Translations under genes and position numbers: made by a program | Shown: positions 27,083 through 35,965 of the stretch, piece after piece | How the letters are laid out: each line of letters begins with the position of its first letter | Numbering within the stretch: the stretch's first letter is position 1 | Source: Corynebacterium pollutisoli | GTDB lineage: Bacteria; Actinomycetota; Actinomycetes; Mycobacteriales; Mycobacteriaceae | Assembly: GCF_900177745.1 (NCBI RefSeq) | Contig: NZ_FXAR01000005.1 | Coordinates: 169,482 to 233,481 of the forward strand | Reading direction: 5' to 3' | DNA: 64,000 bases | The notes under the pieces: generated by a model | What the model saw: only the letters and a program-made list of their open reading frames with translations | The model's database searches: none | Told to the model about the DNA's origin: nothing

Positions 27083-27868
27083 ATGTCTGACTTCAACACC
27101 TTCCTCTGGGTCGCGTTCCCCTGGCTGGCGATCGCCGCCTTCGTCATCGGCATGATCTGGCGCTGGCGCACCGACCAGTTCGGCTGGACGACCCACTCCT
27201 CGCAGATCTACGAGTCGAAGCTTCTGCGCCTGTCCTCGCCGCTGTTCCACTACGGCATGCTCTTCGTGTTCATCGGCCACGTCATGGGCCTGGCGATCCC
27301 GAAGTCGTGGACGCAGGCGATGGGCATCTCCGACCACGTCTACCACCTCATCGCCACCTACCCGGGCGTCATCGCCGGCATCGCCGCCGTGCTCGGCCTC
27401 ATCGGCCTGCTCTACCGGCGCATCGTCAACCGCTCGGTGTTCCTGGCCACCTCCGCCTCCGACAAGGTCATGTACCTCTTCCTCGGCGCGGCGATCCTCT
27501 CCGGCTTCATCGCCACCGTCTCCCTCCAGCTCTTCGGGGGTCCGCACGGCTACGACTACCGCGAGACCATCTCCCCGTGGCTGCGCGAACTCATGATCTT
27601 CCAGGCCCGCCCGGAGCTCATGGCCGATGTACCGTGGCAGTTCAAGGTCCACGTCCTCGCCGGGTTCACCATCCTCGCCGTGTGGCCTTTCACCCGCCTG
27701 GTGCACGCCTTCTCCGCCCCGGTCGGGTACACCACCCGCCCGTACGTGGTCTACCGTTCCCGTGACACCCGCACCGGCCCCGTCAAGGAGCACGTCGCCT
27801 GGGAGCCGATCCGTTCCCACACCGGACAGCTGGACGAACGGAAGGAGACCCCGTCCCGCGGTGCCTGA
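27083..27868 (+). CDS. narI: Respiratory nitrate reductase gamma subunit
   Basis: Membrane cytochrome b that oxidises menaquinol and passes electrons to NarH; 261 aa from ATG 27083. Five helices; heme-ligand histidines lie in LFHYGMLFVFIGHVMGL and FKVHVLAGFTILAVWPFTRLVHAF. The C-terminal tail is cytoplasmic and charged. It begins 2 nt after narJ and ends 19 nt before modA, so the mod genes may be transcribed from the nar promoter. Confidence 0.96.
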   Translation: MSDFNTFLWVAFPWLAIAAFVIGMIWRWRTDQFGWTTHSSQIYESKLLRLSSPLFHYGMLFVFIGHVMGLAIPKSWTQAMGISDHVYHLIATYPGVIAGIAAVLGLIGLLYRRIVNRSVFLATSASDKVMYLFLGAAILSGFIATVSLQLFGGPHGYDYRETISPWLRELMIFQARPELMADVPWQFKVHVLAGFTILAVWPFTRLVHAFSAPVGYTTRPYVVYRSRDTRTGPVKEHVAWEPIRSHTGQLDERKETPSRGA

Positions 27869-27887
27869 CACCCCCGAAAGGACCCCG

Positions 27888-28616
27888 ATGCCCCGCCGCC
27901 TCATCCCCGCCCTGGCCCTCACCGCCGTGCTGGCCGGGGGATGCGTGGCGGGCACCGGCGATTCCGCGCCCCTGCGCATCCACGGCGCCGCCTCCACCCG
28001 GGTCCTCAACGAGGACCTCGCCGCCGCCTGGGACCGCGGGCTGGAGTTCCACAACGCCGGCTCCTCCACCCTCGTCCAGCAGCTTGCCGACGGCGCCCCC
28101 GGCGACATTCTCCTCACCGCCGATCAGGCGACCATGGACCGGGCCGTCGCCGCGGGCGTCGCCACCGACCCCGTCGTCGTCGCCCGCAACACGCTCGTCA
28201 TGGTCGTGCCGGCCGGGAACCCCGGGCAGGTGAGCATCAACGTGCTGGCCGACGCCGCCCTCGTCCTCTGCGACGAACAGGTCCCCTGCGGGGCCACCGC
28301 CCGCCGCATCATCGACGACGCCGGGCTCGGCGTCTCCCCCGTCTCCCTCGAACACTCCGTCACCGACGTGCTGGGCAAGGTCGTCTCCGGTGAGGCCGAC
28401 GCCGGCTGGGTGTACGCCACCGATGCGCGCGCCGCCGCGGACGCGGTAGAGATCATCAACATCCCCACCGCCGACGCGCATCCCTCGGCCGTGGTGGCGG
28501 CGGTGAGCACCTCGGCGGGTGACCCGGAGGGGGCACGGGCGTTCGTCGACAAGCTCGCCTCGCCGGAGATGGCGCCGGTGTTCGCGCGGCACGGTTTCGC
28601 TACGCTGAGTCGATGA
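27888..28616 (+). CDS. modA: Molybdate ABC transporter substrate-binding lipoprotein
   Basis: Periplasmic-type binding protein tethered by lipid; 242 aa. The signal ends in a lipobox-like LAGGC (Cys about residue 19). The family pattern is seen in LRIHGAASTRVLNEDLAAAW, FHNAGSSTLVQQLADGAPGDILLTADQATM, ARNTLVMVVPAGNPG and DAGWVYATDA. Serines in GAASTR and GSSTL are the usual oxyanion ligands. Molybdate rather than tungstate or another anion is inferred from the nar and moa context. It overlaps the next gene by 4 nt (ATGA) and is preceded by GAAAGGACC. Confidence 0.88.
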   Translation: MPRRLIPALALTAVLAGGCVAGTGDSAPLRIHGAASTRVLNEDLAAAWDRGLEFHNAGSSTLVQQLADGAPGDILLTADQATMDRAVAAGVATDPVVVARNTLVMVVPAGNPGQVSINVLADAALVLCDEQVPCGATARRIIDDAGLGVSPVSLEHSVTDVLGKVVSGEADAGWVYATDARAAADAVEIINIPTADAHPSAVVAAVSTSAGDPEGARAFVDKLASPEMAPVFARHGFATLSR

Positions 28617-30502
28617 TGTCCCCGCCGCTGACCTCCGCCCCGCCGCGCCTGCCGTGGCCGGTCGTCGCGGTCGGGGCGCTGGCGCTGGCGTTCATCCTGG
28701 GCCCGGTCCTGGCGTTGGGCGTCCGCGTCCCGTGGGGGCGGCTCGGCGAGGTCCTCGGAGACCCCGCCACCGGCGATCTGCTGCGCGTCACCCTCGCCGC
28801 CGGCCTGTGGACGACGGTCCTGAGCACCCTCACCGGCGTGCCGCTCGCCCTGTGGATCACCCGCCTGCGACGCGGCGGCCGGATCGTCCGCCTCCTCGTC
28901 CTCCTGCCGCTGGCCATGCCGCCGGTCGTCGCCGGCCTGGCGCTCACGGCCGCGCTCGGTCGCCGCGGCCTGCTGTCCCCGCTCATCGACGTCCCCCTCG
29001 CCTTCGCCTTCCCCGGCGTCGTCACCGCGCATGTCTTCATCACCCTCCCCTTCGTCGTCGTCACCGTCGACGCGGCGCTGCGCCAGCTCGACCCGGAGAT
29101 CCCCGCCTCCGCCGCCGGCATCGGCCTGCGCCCCGCCGAGGTGCTCCGCCGGGTGACCCTCCCGGCGGTCGCCCCGGCCGTGGCCACCGGGGCCGGGCTG
29201 GCGTTCGCGCGCTCCCTCGGCGAGTTCGGCACCACCCTCACCTTCGCCGGCTCCCTGCCGGGAGTCACCCGCACCATGCCGCTGGGCATCTACCTCGACC
29301 GGGAGACCGACCCCGGCCGCGCCTACCTCCTCGGCGCACTGCTCATCGCTCTCGCCGTGACGGTGCTGGCGCTCTCCGCGCTGCCCGTCCTCCTGCGCCG
29401 CGAGCCGGTTCCCCGCCCGCGCGCGATCGGTCCCCTCGACGCCGCGCGCCTGCGCGAACTCACCGCCCCCGACGAGGCCGGCACCGTCACCCTCGACTCC
29501 GTGGCCGTGCCCACCCGCGCCACCACCGCGATCGTCGGCCCCAACGGCTCCGGCAAATCCACGCTCACCGGCCTGATCGCCGGGCGCCTGCGCGGCACCT
29601 CCCTCCGCGTCGCCACGACCGGCCGCGTCGTCCTGCTCACCCAACGCCCCGGCCTGCCGCGCACCACCACCGTCGCCGGGGCCGTCACCATGGCCACCCG
29701 CTCCGCCGACCGCACCCGCGCGCTTCTCGACGCCGCCGGCCTCACCGCCCTCCACGACGTCCCCGTCCCCGCCCTGTCCGGCGGCCAGGCCGCCCAGGTC
29801 GCCCTCGTCCGCGCCCTCGCCGCGCGCCCCGCCGTCCTGCTTCTCGACGAACCCCTCGCCGCCGTCGACGTCGCCTCCGCCGCCCGCTGGCGCGGCCTCC
29901 TCCACGCCGCCGCCGGCGACCGCACCACCCTGCTGGTCACCCACGACCCCCTCGACGTGGCCGGGCTGTCGCAGCACATGCTCGTCCTCACCGACGGGAG
30001 GATCACCGCCGCCGGTCCCACCGCCGCCCTGCTGCGGGTGCCGCCGAACGAGTTCGTCTCCACCCTCGCCGGCCTCAACCGCATCGAGGGAGAGATCGCT
30101 CACACGGAAATTGACACCGTGACAATTCACCGAGGACAATTGGAGATAACCGGTATCGTTTCCGCCCCCGCGGGGACGATGCCCCACCCCGGCGACGCCG
30201 CCGTGGCCACCTTCCCCCCGGAGGCGGTCACCGTGCGTCTCCCCCGGACACCGCAGGACCGGCACGACTCCGCCCGCAACGTCTGGCCGGGAACAATTGA
30301 ATCCCTTGAGTCGCCGGCCGGCCACACGGTCAGCGTGCTCACCGTGACACTGGACGCCGGAGACGATCCGGTCCCCCTCAGCGTCCCGGTGACCCGCCGC
30401 TCGATCCTCGACCTCGGGCTCGGCCCCGGATCACGCGTCGACTGCGTCATCAAGGCGACCGCCATCTCCGTGCACCCCCTGCACCGGACCGACAGGAGTT
30501 GA
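28613..30502 (+). CDS. modBC: Fused molybdate ABC permease and ATPase (ModB-ModC)
   Basis: One 629-aa polypeptide joins two normally separate transporter parts. The permease (about 1-265) has helices and the EAA-like loop AASAAGIGLRPAEVLRRVTLP. After a linker follows the ATPase: Walker A GPNGSGKST at 309-317, signature LSGGQAAQ near 389, Walker B VLLLDEPLA near 412, H-loop LLVTHDP. The C-terminal about 110 residues resemble a molybdate-binding TOBE domain. The helical ATPase subdomain is short. It is coupled to modA by an ATGA overlap and followed 7 nt later by arnR. Confidence 0.9.
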   Translation: MMSPPLTSAPPRLPWPVVAVGALALAFILGPVLALGVRVPWGRLGEVLGDPATGDLLRVTLAAGLWTTVLSTLTGVPLALWITRLRRGGRIVRLLVLLPLAMPPVVAGLALTAALGRRGLLSPLIDVPLAFAFPGVVTAHVFITLPFVVVTVDAALRQLDPEIPASAAGIGLRPAEVLRRVTLPAVAPAVATGAGLAFARSLGEFGTTLTFAGSLPGVTRTMPLGIYLDRETDPGRAYLLGALLIALAVTVLALSALPVLLRREPVPRPRAIGPLDAARLRELTAPDEAGTVTLDSVAVPTRATTAIVGPNGSGKSTLTGLIAGRLRGTSLRVATTGRVVLLTQRPGLPRTTTVAGAVTMATRSADRTRALLDAAGLTALHDVPVPALSGGQAAQVALVRALAARPAVLLLDEPLAAVDVASAARWRGLLHAAAGDRTTLLVTHDPLDVAGLSQHMLVLTDGRITAAGPTAALLRVPPNEFVSTLAGLNRIEGEIAHTEIDTVTIHRGQLEITGIVSAPAGTMPHPGDAAVATFPPEAVTVRLPRTPQDRHDSARNVWPGTIESLESPAGHTVSVLTVTLDAGDDPVPLSVPVTRRSILDLGLGPGSRVDCVIKATAISVHPLHRTDRS

Positions 30503-30509
30503 GTGACCG

Positions 30510-31208
30510 ATGACCGACCCCCGGCATCCCCGCCCCGCCGCGGAGCTCTTCCCGGAGGCCCTCCAGCTGAGCACCAAACAGCGGGAGGTCCTCGACCTGC
30601 TGCAGACCTTCCCCGGTGGTGCCCGCTCCTCCGACCTCGCCGAGGAACTCGGGATGCACGTCAACACCGTCCGCGGGCATCTCGACGAACTCATCGCCCG
30701 CGGTGCCGTGCGCACCACCACCGCCCCCGCCCAGGGCCGCGGCCGCCCCTCCCTCATCTTCCAGGTGCGGGTGCCCGACAACCGGGCCATCGCCCGCGAA
30801 TACGTCTCCCTCGTCGAGGTCCTCGCCGAGATGGTCGTCGGCGACGAGACCCCCTCCCCCGAGGCCCTCGACAAGGCACGTGAGATCGGCCGCGCCTGGG
30901 CCCGCCGCATGGCGGACTCCGGCGCGGAGGTCGACAACGTCCCCGACGCCCTCGAGCTGCTCACCGCACGCCTGCGGGAACTCGGTTTCGACCCGGCGCT
31001 CCTCGCCGTCGACGACAGCGACAGCGTCGACATCCACCTGCAGGCCTGCCCCTTCGTCACCGAACAAGGCCGCCCCTCGCTGTTCGTGTGCGCGATGCAC
31101 GAGGGTTTCCTGCAGGAATCGGTGGGGTCCGCCCCGGTGAAGCTCAACCTGCGGCCCTTCTATCCGGCCGGGACGTGCACGGTGACGTCCGAACCCGAGG
31201 CATCGTAA
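30510..31208 (+). CDS. arnR: ArnR-like transcriptional repressor of nitrate respiration
   Basis: 232-aa regulator with an N-terminal winged helix (about 22-80; SSDLAEELGMHVNTVRGHLDELIARG) and a C-terminal domain with three cysteines, C180 (QACPFVTEQGRPS), C194 and C223, suitable for an Fe-S cluster. This layout and its place downstream of the nar genes match C. glutamicum ArnR, a known Fe-S-dependent repressor of narKGHJI and hmp under aerobic conditions. ATG 30510 has AGGAG about 11 nt upstream. Here mod genes lie between narI and arnR. Its stop codon lies within the first palindrome of the TCGTA-NN-TACGA cluster. Confidence 0.82.
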   Translation: MTDPRHPRPAAELFPEALQLSTKQREVLDLLQTFPGGARSSDLAEELGMHVNTVRGHLDELIARGAVRTTTAPAQGRGRPSLIFQVRVPDNRAIAREYVSLVEVLAEMVVGDETPSPEALDKAREIGRAWARRMADSGAEVDNVPDALELLTARLRELGFDPALLAVDDSDSVDIHLQACPFVTEQGRPSLFVCAMHEGFLQESVGSAPVKLNLRPFYPAGTCTVTSEPEAS

Positions 31209-31321
31209 ATACGACGTTCGTATTTACGACCATAAGCTCCCGCGCACATGAGAAACGACCTGGCGCTATGCCAGGTCGTTCATGCATCCGGTGGTCGTAA
31301 TTACGAGCCTCGTAAAAACGA
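31203..31321. repeat. Cluster of four TCGTA-NN-TACGA palindromes
   Basis: Four copies of a 12-bp near-palindrome lie between the convergent arnR and thrB genes: 31203-31214 (NN = AA), 31218-31229 (TT), 31295-31306 (AT), and 31310-31321 (one mismatch). The first two are 3 nt apart and together form a perfect 12-bp-arm hairpin over the arnR stop codon. The last two form a long imperfect hairpin at the thrB stop. Confidence 0.75.
31254..31280. terminator. Hairpin between arnR and thrB
   Basis: Perfect 11-bp arms AACGACCTGGC and GCCAGGTCGTT with a 5-nt loop, in the middle of the convergent region. It could end transcripts from both sides; there is no long T-run. Confidence 0.6.
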
Positions 31322-31323
31322 CC
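31293..31323 (-). terminator. Hairpin at the thrB 3' end
   Basis: 15-bp arms with two mismatches and a 1-nt loop, made from the last two TCGTA-NN-TACGA palindromes. It begins at the thrB stop codon and is probably part of the thrB terminator. Confidence 0.45.
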
Positions 31324-32249
31324 TACGCCCGGGAGACCTCCACGGTCACCGGGCCGGCCACCTCGAGTTCGATGATGCGCAGACCACCGGCGCGGGCCTC
31401 GTCGAGAATGCTCTCGTCGACGGGGTCGACGGACAGGACCATGCAGGTCGGGCCGGCGCCGGACAGGTACGCGGCGTAACCGCGGTTGCGCAGGCGGTTG
31501 ACCCACTCGGCGGTCACCGGCAGGACGTCGGCGCGGTACGGCTGGTGCAGACGGTCACGGGTGCCCTCCCACAGCAGTTCGGGGTGGTTCTGCAGGGCGA
31601 CGGTCATCACCGCGGTGCGCGAGACGTTGAATCGCGCGTCGGTGTGGGTGACGTGGCTCGGCAGGACGCGGCGCACGGCCTGGGTGGAGGCGTGGAAGTT
31701 CGGCACCAGGGCCGTCGCCCGGATGCGCTCGTCGACGGGCACGGCGACGGCCTTGTAGCCCGGCTGGGAACCGTCGACCGGGGTGGTCGTCCAGGAGACG
31801 ACCGCCGAGCCGAGCACGGAGGCGGCGGCGTTGTCCGGGTGCCCCTCGAAGGCGGAGGACAGCTGCACGAGCTGGTCGGTGTCCAGCGGGGACCCGGCGA
31901 GCGCGTTGGCTGCGACGACACCGGCCACGGCCGCCGCGGCGGAGGAGCCCAGGCCGCGGGACTGCGGGATGTTGTTGGTACACACGACGCGCAGGCCGGG
32001 GGCCTCGGCGTTCGCGGCGTTGAGTCCCGAACGGATGGCCTTGACCACCAGGTGGGAGCCGTCGCGGGGCAGGTCGTCCTCGCCCTCGCCGAAGACCTCC
32101 ACCTCGAGTCCTGCTTCGATGACCTCCACCTCGACGGTGTCGTAGATGCCGACGGCCAGGCCGAGGGTGTCGAAGCCGGGGCCCAGGTTGGCAGAGGAGC
32201 CCGGGACGGTGACGGTCGCCTTGGTGCCGACCTCAAGCTGAATGCTCAA
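31323..32249 (-). CDS. thrB: Homoserine kinase
   Basis: Phosphorylates homoserine for threonine synthesis; 308 aa, GHMP-kinase family. The N-terminal motif [18 protein letters not shown], the ATP loop [16 protein letters not shown] (about 95-110) and the C-terminal [12 protein letters not shown] are all present. The start is a TTG at 32249, fixed by a strong AGGAGG seven bases upstream; that site overlaps the hom stop codon, so the two are cotranscribed and probably coupled. It is convergent with arnR. Confidence 0.96.
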   Translation of the reverse strand: MSIQLEVGTKATVTVPGSSANLGPGFDTLGLAVGIYDTVEVEVIEAGLEVEVFGEGEDDLPRDGSHLVVKAIRSGLNAANAEAPGLRVVCTNNIPQSRGLGSSAAAAVAGVVAANALAGSPLDTDQLVQLSSAFEGHPDNAAASVLGSAVVSWTTTPVDGSQPGYKAVAVPVDERIRATALVPNFHASTQAVRRVLPSHVTHTDARFNVSRTAVMTVALQNHPELLWEGTRDRLHQPYRADVLPVTAEWVNRLRNRGYAAYLSGAGPTCMVLSVDPVDESILDEARAGGLRIIELEVAGPVTVEVSRA

Positions 32250-32260
32250 CCGTCAACCTC

Positions 32261-33592
32261 CTAGATGAGACGCAGGACGGAGTCGACGGCCTTGACCGCG
32301 GGGGCCTTCTTGAGGTCCTCGACGGTGGCGGCGAGGTCGGACTCGCGGGCGGAGTGGGTGACCACGATGAGGCGGGCGTCGTCGCCGGACTCCTCCTGGC
32401 GGACCGTCTTGAGGGAGATGTCGCGGGCGGCGAAGATGGCGGACAGCTCGGCGAGGACGCCGGTGCGGTCCTCGACCTCCATGTCGATGTGGTAGCGGGT
32501 GCGGACGTCACCGAGGGAGGCGATGGGCAGGTTGGCGTAGGTGTTTTCGCCCGGGGCGCGGCCACCGTGGACCTTGTTGCGGGCGGCGCCGACGAGGTCA
32601 CCGAGGACGGCGGAGGCGGTCGGGGCACCACCGGCACCGTTGCCGTAGAACATGAGGCGGCCGGCGGCCTCGGCCTCGACGAAGATGGCGTTGTAGGACT
32701 CGTTGACGGAGGCCAGCGGGTGGTCGACCGGGACGAGGGTCGGGTGGACGCGGGAGGCGACGGCCTCCCGGCCGTTCTGGTCGGTGATGCGCTCGCAGAT
32801 GGCCAGCAGCTTGATGACGTAGCCGGCGTCGCGGGCGGCCTCGATGTCCTCGGCGGTGACCTGGGAGATGCCCTCGCAGCTGACGTCGTCGAACTTGACG
32901 CGGGTGTGGAAGCCCAGGGAGGCGAGGATGGCGGCCTTGGAGGCGGCGTCGTGGCCCTCGACGTCGGCGGTCGGGTCGGCCTCGGCGTAGCCCAGGCGGG
33001 TGGCCTCGGCGAGGGCGTCCTCGTAGGTGGCGCCGGTGGACTCCATGGCGTCGAGGATGAAGTTGGTGGTGCCGTTGACGATGCCGGAGATGCGCAGGAT
33101 GTTGTCGCCGGCGAGGGAGCGGCGCAGCATGCCGACGACCGGGATGGCGGCGGCGACGGCGGCCTCGAAGTAGAGGTCGACGTTGGCGGCGTCCGCGGCC
33201 TCGGCCAGCTCGTCGGCGTGGGCGGCGACGAGGGCCTTGTTGGCGGTGACGACGGACTTCCCGGCGCGCAGGGCGGCCAGGACGAGCTCGCGCGGGTAGT
33301 CGATGCCGCCGATGACCTCGACGACGATGTCGACGTCATCGCGGTTGATGAGGCTCATCGCGTCGTCGGTGAGCAGCTCCTTGTCGACCCCCTCGCGCGG
33401 CTTCGACAGGTCGGACACGGCGACGCCGCGCAGTTCCAGCGGGCCACCGATGCGGTGCGCCAACGCGTCGGAGTACTCACCCATGAGGCGCAGCACCTCC
33501 GAGCCGACAGTGCCGTGGCCGAGAATGGCGATGCCGACCGGCTCGCCGGCTCCCTTGCCGTGGTTGTAGCTGGGCTGCGTGTTGTCGGTCAT
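32261..33592 (-). CDS. hom: Homoserine dehydrogenase
   Basis: Reduces aspartate semialdehyde to homoserine; 443 aa from ATG 33592. The NAD(P) loop is GIAILGHGTVGSEVLRLM (about 19-36). The active-site region includes SGIVNGTTNFIL and GYAEADPTADVEGHDAASK. The C-terminal about 80 residues form an ACT domain (YHIDMEVEDRTGVLAELSAIF), the usual site of threonine feedback inhibition. It is the first gene of hom-thrB. The 180-nt upstream region has TAGGCT as a possible -10 but no attenuator that I can recognise. Confidence 0.97.
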   Translation of the reverse strand: MTDNTQPSYNHGKGAGEPVGIAILGHGTVGSEVLRLMGEYSDALAHRIGGPLELRGVAVSDLSKPREGVDKELLTDDAMSLINRDDVDIVVEVIGGIDYPRELVLAALRAGKSVVTANKALVAAHADELAEAADAANVDLYFEAAVAAAIPVVGMLRRSLAGDNILRISGIVNGTTNFILDAMESTGATYEDALAEATRLGYAEADPTADVEGHDAASKAAILASLGFHTRVKFDDVSCEGISQVTAEDIEAARDAGYVIKLLAICERITDQNGREAVASRVHPTLVPVDHPLASVNESYNAIFVEAEAAGRLMFYGNGAGGAPTASAVLGDLVGAARNKVHGGRAPGENTYANLPIASLGDVRTRYHIDMEVEDRTGVLAELSAIFAARDISLKTVRQEESGDDARLIVVTHSARESDLAATVEDLKKAPAVKAVDSVLRLI

Positions 33593-33773
33593 GGTGCTCC
33601 TGGGGTCGTGTCCGTGCTTAAACTGCTAAACGTGCACCAGCCTACCGGGGTCGGTGCCTTTCCACAGCGCCCGGGGTCACAATGCGGCCACGAATTGGTA
33701 AGACCACTCGACGACGCATGCACCACGCATTAACCTGGACTCGCCCCGAGTGTGTCCGGATAAGGAGTGTGCC

Positions 33774-34535
33774 ATGCTGCGTCGCCTCATCGTCGCCGCG
33801 GTCTCCGCCATGCTGCTTATCGACGCCCCCTCCCCCGCCGCCGCCTCCGACGTCGTCGTCACCGGCCCGTCCTGCACCTTCCTCTACTCGGCCGCCGAAC
33901 GGGAGCAGATGCTCGCCCTGTCCGGGGTGTTCGCGGCGAACTGGTCCGCCGAGATTCTCCGGGACATCCCCGCGGCCGCCGACGACCTGGCGGTGGCCCG
34001 CACCTGGCACGCCGACAAGACCTCCGACGCGCTCCCGTCCATGCCGGAGCACGTCCGCGCCGCCATCGAACGGGTCAACACCGCCGGCCACCGCGTCGGT
34101 TACGCGGAGGACGAGGCGGTGGCCCCGCTGCGGATCCTCGTCGAGCGCAATGACCTGCGGGAATCTCAGCGCCCGTGGCAGATCCTCGACCGGGATGACG
34201 CCCGCGACCGCCTGGCCGCCAGCCGGGACCGCCTCACCCCCACCTTGCTGAGCGAGTCCCGCGACGGCCTGTCCGTCGCCGCCGGGGAGTCGTGGCTCCG
34301 CGCCTGGGAACGCACCCCCGGAGCGCAGGCCGAGTCCGAGGCCTCCCGCGCGGAGCTCGCCCTGTGCGCGACGGGTACCGCCGGTTCCGTCGACCGGTCG
34401 ACCGCCCAGTCGGACCTCACCCCGCCGCCCGCGACGCGGCTGCCGTTGCTGGGGGTGCCGATGGGCAAGGTGCACTCGGCGTTCGTCATGGCGTTGCTGG
34501 AGGATGTCGGCAGCCTCCCGGAATCGCTTCGCTGA
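33774..34535 (+). CDS. Secreted protein of unknown function
   Basis: A 253-aa protein from ATG 33774 with AAGGAG upstream. The first about 25 residues (MLRRLIVAAVSAMLLIDAPSPAAA) form a Sec signal peptide cut near AAAS. Two cysteines in the mature part (SCTFLY and LCATG) could form a disulfide bond. The rest is helical and charged, without a domain I recognise. It is divergent from hom and convergent with lysA. The signal peptide contains a CGTCGATAAGC copy (33815-33825). From memory a small gene lies between lysA and hom in C. glutamicum, so it may be a genus feature. Confidence 0.75.
   Translation: MLRRLIVAAVSAMLLIDAPSPAAASDVVVTGPSCTFLYSAAEREQMLALSGVFAANWSAEILRDIPAAADDLAVARTWHADKTSDALPSMPEHVRAAIERVNTAGHRVGYAEDEAVAPLRILVERNDLRESQRPWQILDRDDARDRLAASRDRLTPTLLSESRDGLSVAAGESWLRAWERTPGAQAESEASRAELALCATGTAGSVDRSTAQSDLTPPPATRLPLLGVPMGKVHSAFVMALLEDVGSLPESLR
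33815..33825 (-). repeat. CGTCGATAAGC word, copy 5
   Basis: In the signal-peptide region of the secreted-protein gene, read as Leu-Leu-Ile-Asp with CTT. Confidence 0.8.
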
Positions 34536-34574
34536 CGAAACCACACGGGTGGCTGCCATCTCGCCTGCTTACGC

Positions 34575-34600
34575 GGGCGTCGATAGGCTGCACGACGCCC
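34575..34600. terminator. Hairpin between the secreted-protein gene and lysA
   Basis: Arms GGGCGTCG and CGACGCCC with a 10-nt loop, lying between two converging genes. There is no T-run. The left arm contains a one-mismatch version of the 11-bp word (CGTCGATAGGC). Confidence 0.4.
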
Positions 34601-34629
34601 ACGGGCAGCAGGACGTGCACCGGCGGCGG

Positions 34630-35961
34630 TTAGACCTCGAGGGCGAGAATGTCCGCGACGGTCTCCCGGCGCAGCATGAGCTTGGCCTTGCCGGCGCGCA
34701 CGGCGACGACCGGCGGGCGGCCAAAGGCGTTGTAGCGCGAGGACATGGCGTAGGCGTAGGCACCCGTCGCGGCGACGGCCACGAGGTCGCCGACGGCGAT
34801 GTCGGAGGGGTACGCGGCGTCGCGCACGAGGATGTCGCCGGACTCGCAGTGCGAGCCGACGAGGCGGGACTCCACGGCCTCGCCCTCGGTGAAACGGTTG
34901 ACGAGGCGGGCGTCGTACAGCGCGTCGTAGAGGGCCGGGCGGATGTTGTCGGACATGCCGCCGTCGACGGAGATGTAGCGGCGCTTCGCCTCCTCGGAGA
35001 CGGTGACGTCCTTGACGGTGCCTACCTCGTAGACGGTGACGGTGCCGGGGCCGGCGATGGCGCGGCCCGGTTCGACGAGCACGACGGGGGGCTCGATGCC
35101 CAGCTCGGCGGCGGTCTTCGCGACGGCCGTGAGCAGGTCGTGGGCGACCTCGTCGACGTTGAGGGGTTGCTCGTCCTCGGTGTAGGCGATGCCGTAGCCG
35201 CCGCCGAGGTCGAGCTCCGGCAGCTGCACGCCCAGCTCGCGGTGGATCTGCGAGTACAGGCCGAGGACGCGGTCGGCGGCCATGGTGAAGCCCTCGGCGT
35301 CGAAGACCTGGGAGCCGACGTGACAGTGCAGCCCGACGAGCTCGAGGTTCTCGGCGCGGACGGCGGCCTCGGCGGCGCGGTAGGCGGAGCCGGAGGCAAG
35401 GGAGAAGCCGAACTTCTGGTCCTCGTGGGAGGTGGCGATCGCCTCGTGGGTGTGAGCCTCGATGCCGGGCTTGACGCGGATCATGACCTTCTGCACGGTG
35501 TCCTGACCGGCGGCGATGGCGTCGAGAAGCTCGAGTTCGGACTCGGAGTCCAGCACCACGTGGCCGACGCCCTCGGTGACGCACGCCCGGAGGAAGGCGG
35601 GGCCCTTGTTGTTGCCGTGCGCGGTCATGCGGGCGGCCGGGAAGTCGGCGGCCAGCGCGATCTTCAGCTCATTGAGCGAGGCGACGTCGAGGGACAGGCC
35701 CTCCTCGTCCACCCAGCGCGCGATGGTGCGGGTGAGGAACGCCTTCGACGCGTAGTGGACGTTCTCCGGGCCGCCGAAGGCGCGGGCCATGTCCTGGCAG
35801 CGCGAGCGGAAGTCATCCTCGTCGACGACGAAGACGGGGGTGCCGTACTCCTCGGCGATCTCGGGCAGCGGCACACCGGCGACGGTGACCACGCCGTCCT
35901 CCTGGCGCACGGCGTTGCGCGGCCAGACGTGAGCGGGCAGGTCGTTGAAGTCAGAACTCAT
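34630..35961 (-). CDS. lysA: Diaminopimelate decarboxylase
   Basis: PLP enzyme for the last step of lysine synthesis; 443 aa from ATG 35961 ([16 protein letters not shown]), 4 nt after the argS stop. Fold-III features: the PLP lysine in [22 protein letters not shown], the phosphate-binding [21 protein letters not shown], and the active-site cysteine in [10 protein letters not shown]. The argS-lysA pairing is a conserved operon in Corynebacterium. Confidence 0.97.
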   Translation of the reverse strand: MSSDFNDLPAHVWPRNAVRQEDGVVTVAGVPLPEIAEEYGTPVFVVDEDDFRSRCQDMARAFGGPENVHYASKAFLTRTIARWVDEEGLSLDVASLNELKIALAADFPAARMTAHGNNKGPAFLRACVTEGVGHVVLDSESELELLDAIAAGQDTVQKVMIRVKPGIEAHTHEAIATSHEDQKFGFSLASGSAYRAAEAAVRAENLELVGLHCHVGSQVFDAEGFTMAADRVLGLYSQIHRELGVQLPELDLGGGYGIAYTEDEQPLNVDEVAHDLLTAVAKTAAELGIEPPVVLVEPGRAIAGPGTVTVYEVGTVKDVTVSEEAKRRYISVDGGMSDNIRPALYDALYDARLVNRFTEGEAVESRLVGSHCESGDILVRDAAYPSDIAVGDLVAVAATGAYAYAMSSRYNAFGRPPVVAVRAGKAKLMLRRETVADILALEV

Positions 35962-35965
35962 ACGC

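Noticed and set aside
31203..31323. Attachment site or insertion-sequence ends
   Set aside because: The palindromes are short and multiple, no transposase or integrase is near, and there is no target duplication.
33593..33773. Threonine attenuator before hom
   Set aside because: No leader peptide rich in Thr or Ile codons and no terminator/antiterminator pair could be found.
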